Source of the DNA: an uncultured Clostridium sp.
Lineage (GTDB): Bacteria; Bacillota; Clostridia; Clostridiales; Clostridiaceae
Direction of reading: 5' to 3'
Assembly (NCBI RefSeq): GCF_910588715.1
Contig: NZ_CAJURG010000012.1
Coordinates: 1-41,329 of the forward strand
DNA length: 41,329 nucleotides
In this document: in pieces, positions 39,257 through 41,329 of the stretch
How positions within the stretch are numbered: position 1 is the first letter of the stretch
Layout of the letters: each line of letters begins with the position of its first letter
Notes under the pieces: model-generated
Database searches by the model: none
Told to the model about the DNA's origin: nothing
What the model saw: the letters and a program-made list of their open reading frames with translations, nothing else
Translations under genes and position numbers: made by a program

Positions 39257-40381
39257 TTAATATTCATTTTGATATTGATAATATAGTTCTCTATTAAAAG
39301 TTTCCTTTTGATAACTCGAATAACCTGGATAACTATGTGGATATATATTTTCTTCTGATACTTTTTTGCTTATATTATTTATAAATCTATTTTTTAATTC
39401 CTTATAAAATTTATATATGGAATTCATATCTTCTTTAAGTTCACTTCCTTCAATATACATAGTATAAGTGTCTACAGCATAAGAACTTTCCTTTAATAAA
39501 CATTGCATAAAATATCTGGCGATTTCTACTTTACTCATTTCAGCTTTATAGCTTACTATTTTATTTAATATATATTTAAGATTAAAAAACGGAACTAAGA
39601 TTACAATAATAGATATATCCTCTATTATTGAATCTACTAATCCATACGAAGCAAAATTTAACAATACAGAAATTTTACTTACTGCTTTACATATTATTCT
39701 AACAATATGGGGAGAAAGTTTAGCTATTTCATTTATTTCTAATAACATTATTTTATTGTCAAATTCCTTACCAATAATTTTAATAGTAGATTCATATAAT
39801 AATTTGCTATCTCTCTTTAAAGAAGATTTTCCACTAAATATACTAGTACCATAATCCAATATTTTTACTTTTTTATTAAAATCTATAAGTATATTATCTA
39901 AATGTAAATCTCCATGATATATACCTTTTTCCTGAGAATAGCGTAATGTTTCAAGTATAGTTTGTAGTATGTAATATCGTTCATCTAATTGAGGATGCCT
40001 TGTATTTAAATATTCTCTTAATGTAATTCCATTAATCTTTTCAATAATGCAACAATTATAATTTTTGATAACTGTAGCGTGAAAATACTTAACTATATTT
40101 TGATGATTTAATTTTGCTAATTTCTTTATTTCTTCTCTGCCTCTTGAATTATTTGATTTTCTTTTTTTATTATTTGGTAACCAAATTTTTAATGCTCTAA
40201 TTTCATTAGTAATAATTTCTTCAACTTCTAATATAATTCCGTTATCGCCTTTTCCTATATAACTTTTTATATAATATTCAGGAAATTCAATTACTTCTTT
40301 ATTGATTAATATATATCCATCTTTTAATTCTATCTTATTTCCATTTATATTCCATTCTTTGCTTAAATAACTTTTACTCAT
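39257..40381 (-). CDS. Eukaryote-like (Hanks-type) protein kinase
   Basis: A 374-residue soluble protein. The kinase domain covers about 38-190 plus a longer helical C-lobe. Glycine loop IGKGDNGII (42-50), ATP-binding K65 in RALKIW, helix-C Glu near 84, catalytic HGDLHLDN (156-163, D158 and N163), and DYGTS (176-180) in place of DFG. All key residues are present, so it should be active on Ser/Thr. There is no membrane segment and no PASTA domain, unlike the housekeeping PrkC; the last ~170 residues are helical. Such stand-alone kinases on mobile elements can act in phage defence or in regulating host functions; neither is shown here. ATG follows AGGAGTAAATAA. Confidence 0.7.
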   Translation of the reverse strand: MSKSYLSKEWNINGNKIELKDGYILINKEVIEFPEYYIKSYIGKGDNGIILEVEEIITNEIRALKIWLPNNKKRKSNNSRGREEIKKLAKLNHQNIVKYFHATVIKNYNCCIIEKINGITLREYLNTRHPQLDERYYILQTILETLRYSQEKGIYHGDLHLDNILIDFNKKVKILDYGTSIFSGKSSLKRDSKLLYESTIKIIGKEFDNKIMLLEINEIAKLSPHIVRIICKAVSKISVLLNFASYGLVDSIIEDISIIVILVPFFNLKYILNKIVSYKAEMSKVEIARYFMQCLLKESSYAVDTYTMYIEGSELKEDMNSIYKFYKELKNRFINNISKKVSEENIYPHSYPGYSSYQKETFNRELYYQYQNEY

Positions 40382-40572
40382 TTATTTACTCCTATTATTT
40401 AAAATAAATATTTAAATACTATCTTAAAATTTTTCTAATATATTATCTCCAAATTTTAGCTTTATTATGTTAAAATATTAAAATTAGTAAAATTTAAAAA
40501 AAGCGTATGGGATATTATATAGAAAAAATTATTTTACTATAATAAAAAATAAATATAAAAAGGATAATAACT

Positions 40573-40734
40573 ATGTATAAATGGAAACCAAGGGATATTA
40601 ATGCTCCTTTCAAAACTAGAAAAGGTGAAAAAATAACTGACATAGATAAATATGCAGAAATGTTAAAGAAAAATAATATTACTTTTACAAAAGAACAATA
40701 TGAACAAGCCAAAAAAGAACTCGATAAAATATAA
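40573..40734 (+). CDS. Small unknown protein, 53 residues
   Basis: ATG after AAAAAGGATAATAACT. Highly charged, soluble: YKWKPRDINAPFKTRKGEK, then ITDIDKYAEMLKKNNITFTKEQYEQAKKEL, which looks like two helices. No family recognised. It is divergent from the kinase gene; its stop lies inside a terminator shared with the Rpn gene. Confidence 0.5.
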   Translation: MYKWKPRDINAPFKTRKGEKITDIDKYAEMLKKNNITFTKEQYEQAKKELDKI

Positions 40735-40749
40735 ATCGAGTTCTTTTTT
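40712..40749. terminator. Bidirectional terminator
   Basis: AAAAAGAACTCGAT, 9-base loop, ATCGAGTTCTTTTTT. It serves the convergent small gene and the split Rpn gene. Confidence 0.75.
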
Positions 40750-40751
40750 AT

Positions 40752-41329
40752 CTACAATAATTTTTCTATCTCACTTATATCTAATCCCGTTATATTAGAA
40801 ATAGTGTTTATATCTAAACCAGCTTCTAAAGATTTTTTCGCTACTTCTATTTTACCTTTTTCTATACCTTTTTCTATACCTTTTTCTTCTGCATTTTCTA
40901 ATGCACTTATTTTATCCAGTAAAGCTGCTCTTCTATCTTCATACTTCATTCTTTCTTTATCATTTGCACTTAATCTTAATAATTCATCTTTTGCTTCTTT
41001 TATTTCTTCGATTGTCATTTCTGCCTTTTCCAGTTTAGTGCTAATAGGATTTTCAATAAATTCCATCCAAGCGTCAAAAACATCTTTTATCTCTTCGTTC
41101 TTAGGCAATTTAGGTAGTTCTATAAAATGTAATTCCTGAATATCTGTTAATTCTTCATTTGTATTAACTTCTTTTAATCTGTAAACTGAATGAGCTTCCT
41201 TAGTATTTAAACATTTAAAATTTAATATATTTATGCAAATAGTTTTAGCTAACTTATCATACTTTTGTCCTTCGGTAAGCTGACTTTCAAACATTTTACT
41301 CCAATAATAAAGACTTCTTTTAACCATAT
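40752..41329 (-). CDS. Rpn-family nuclease, C-terminal part (split by the window ends)
   Basis: About 192 codons matching the C-terminal two thirds of the intact Rpn protein at 36172-37017 (MVKRSLYYWSKMFESQLTEGQKYDKLAKTICIN split over the motif and onward). It differs mainly near the end, where EKGIEKGIEKG replaces EKGKEIGKKEG, a small repeat expansion. The frame runs off the right edge and joins in frame to 145-1. The 38 codons missing at the join hold the nuclease core. Confidence 0.8.
   Translation of the reverse strand, partial: MVKRSLYYWSKMFESQLTEGQKYDKLAKTICINILNFKCLNTKEAHSVYRLKEVNTNEELTDIQELHFIELPKLPKNEEIKDVFDAWMEFIENPISTKLEKAEMTIEEIKEAKDELLRLSANDKERMKYEDRRAALLDKISALENAEEKGIEKGIEKGKIEVAKKSLEAGLDINTISNITGLDISEIEKLL

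Overview
The window looks like an almost complete conjugative plasmid from a low-GC Gram-positive bacterium, most likely a Clostridium or close relative. The DNA is very AT-rich, codon use favours A/T-ended codons (AGA, ATA, TTA), ribosome sites are strong GGAGG types, TTG/GTG starts are common, and the gene set (MobP2-type relaxase, VirB/VirD4-like transfer genes, sortase pilus, Rep_3-type initiator, ParA/ParB) is typical of clostridial plasmids. Its general design resembles the VirB/D4-type conjugative plasmids of the C. perfringens pCP13 kind, but no toxin or antibiotic-resistance gene is recognisable. The two ends of the window carry the two halves of one Rpn-family nuclease gene. They join in frame, with 114 bp missing relative to an intact paralogue at 36172-37017. 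This suggests a circular molecule whose contig broke inside a duplicated gene.

Layout. (1) 1-2542: start of the split Rpn gene and a primase-like gene. (2) 3004-20584, all on the minus strand: the transfer region. In transcription order it runs: small DNA-binding-type proteins, VirB2-like pilin, VirD4 coupling protein, VirB6-like channel protein with a long Asn-rich repetitive tail, VirB3/PrgI-like protein, a VirB4 N-domain-like protein, VirB4, VirB8/TcpC-like protein, VirB1-like cell-wall hydrolase, two accessory proteins, a candidate oriT (8289-8400), a MobC-like protein, relaxase, a large ArdC-type polyvalent protein, and small coiled-coil or membrane proteins. (3) 20640-21092: a probable tra promoter/operator and a structured RNA-like stretch leading to a 26-codon membrane mini-ORF. 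(4) 21121-29034, minus strand: a sortase-assembled pilus locus (class B sortase, basal pilin, class C sortase, backbone pilin, tip adhesin, and a surface protein with a zinc-binding-type C-terminal domain). (5) 29124-30369: two regulators, on opposite strands. (6) 30446-32352: replication origin with five and a half 21-bp iterons, a second degenerate iteron pair, and the Rep gene. (7) 32710-38223: partition genes parA/parB, the intact Rpn gene and many very small proteins. This part is bracketed by two direct copies of a ~350-bp element that looks like a structured non-coding RNA with its own terminator. (8) 38385-41329: serine resolvase with a clear res site, a eukaryote-like protein kinase, a small gene and the rest of the split Rpn gene.

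How it works together: Rep and the iterons replicate the plasmid, ParA/ParB and the resolvase keep it stable, relaxase plus MobC-like protein nick and pilot the DNA, and VirB/VirD4 proteins export it. The ArdC-type protein may protect the incoming strand, and the sortase pilus may promote adhesion or mating contact. Most gene junctions carry a hairpin of one sequence family (GGTGTCC...GGACACC). The most unexplained items are the duplicated 350-bp structured element, the structured leader plus mini-ORF at 20776-21080, and the plasmid-wide hairpin family.
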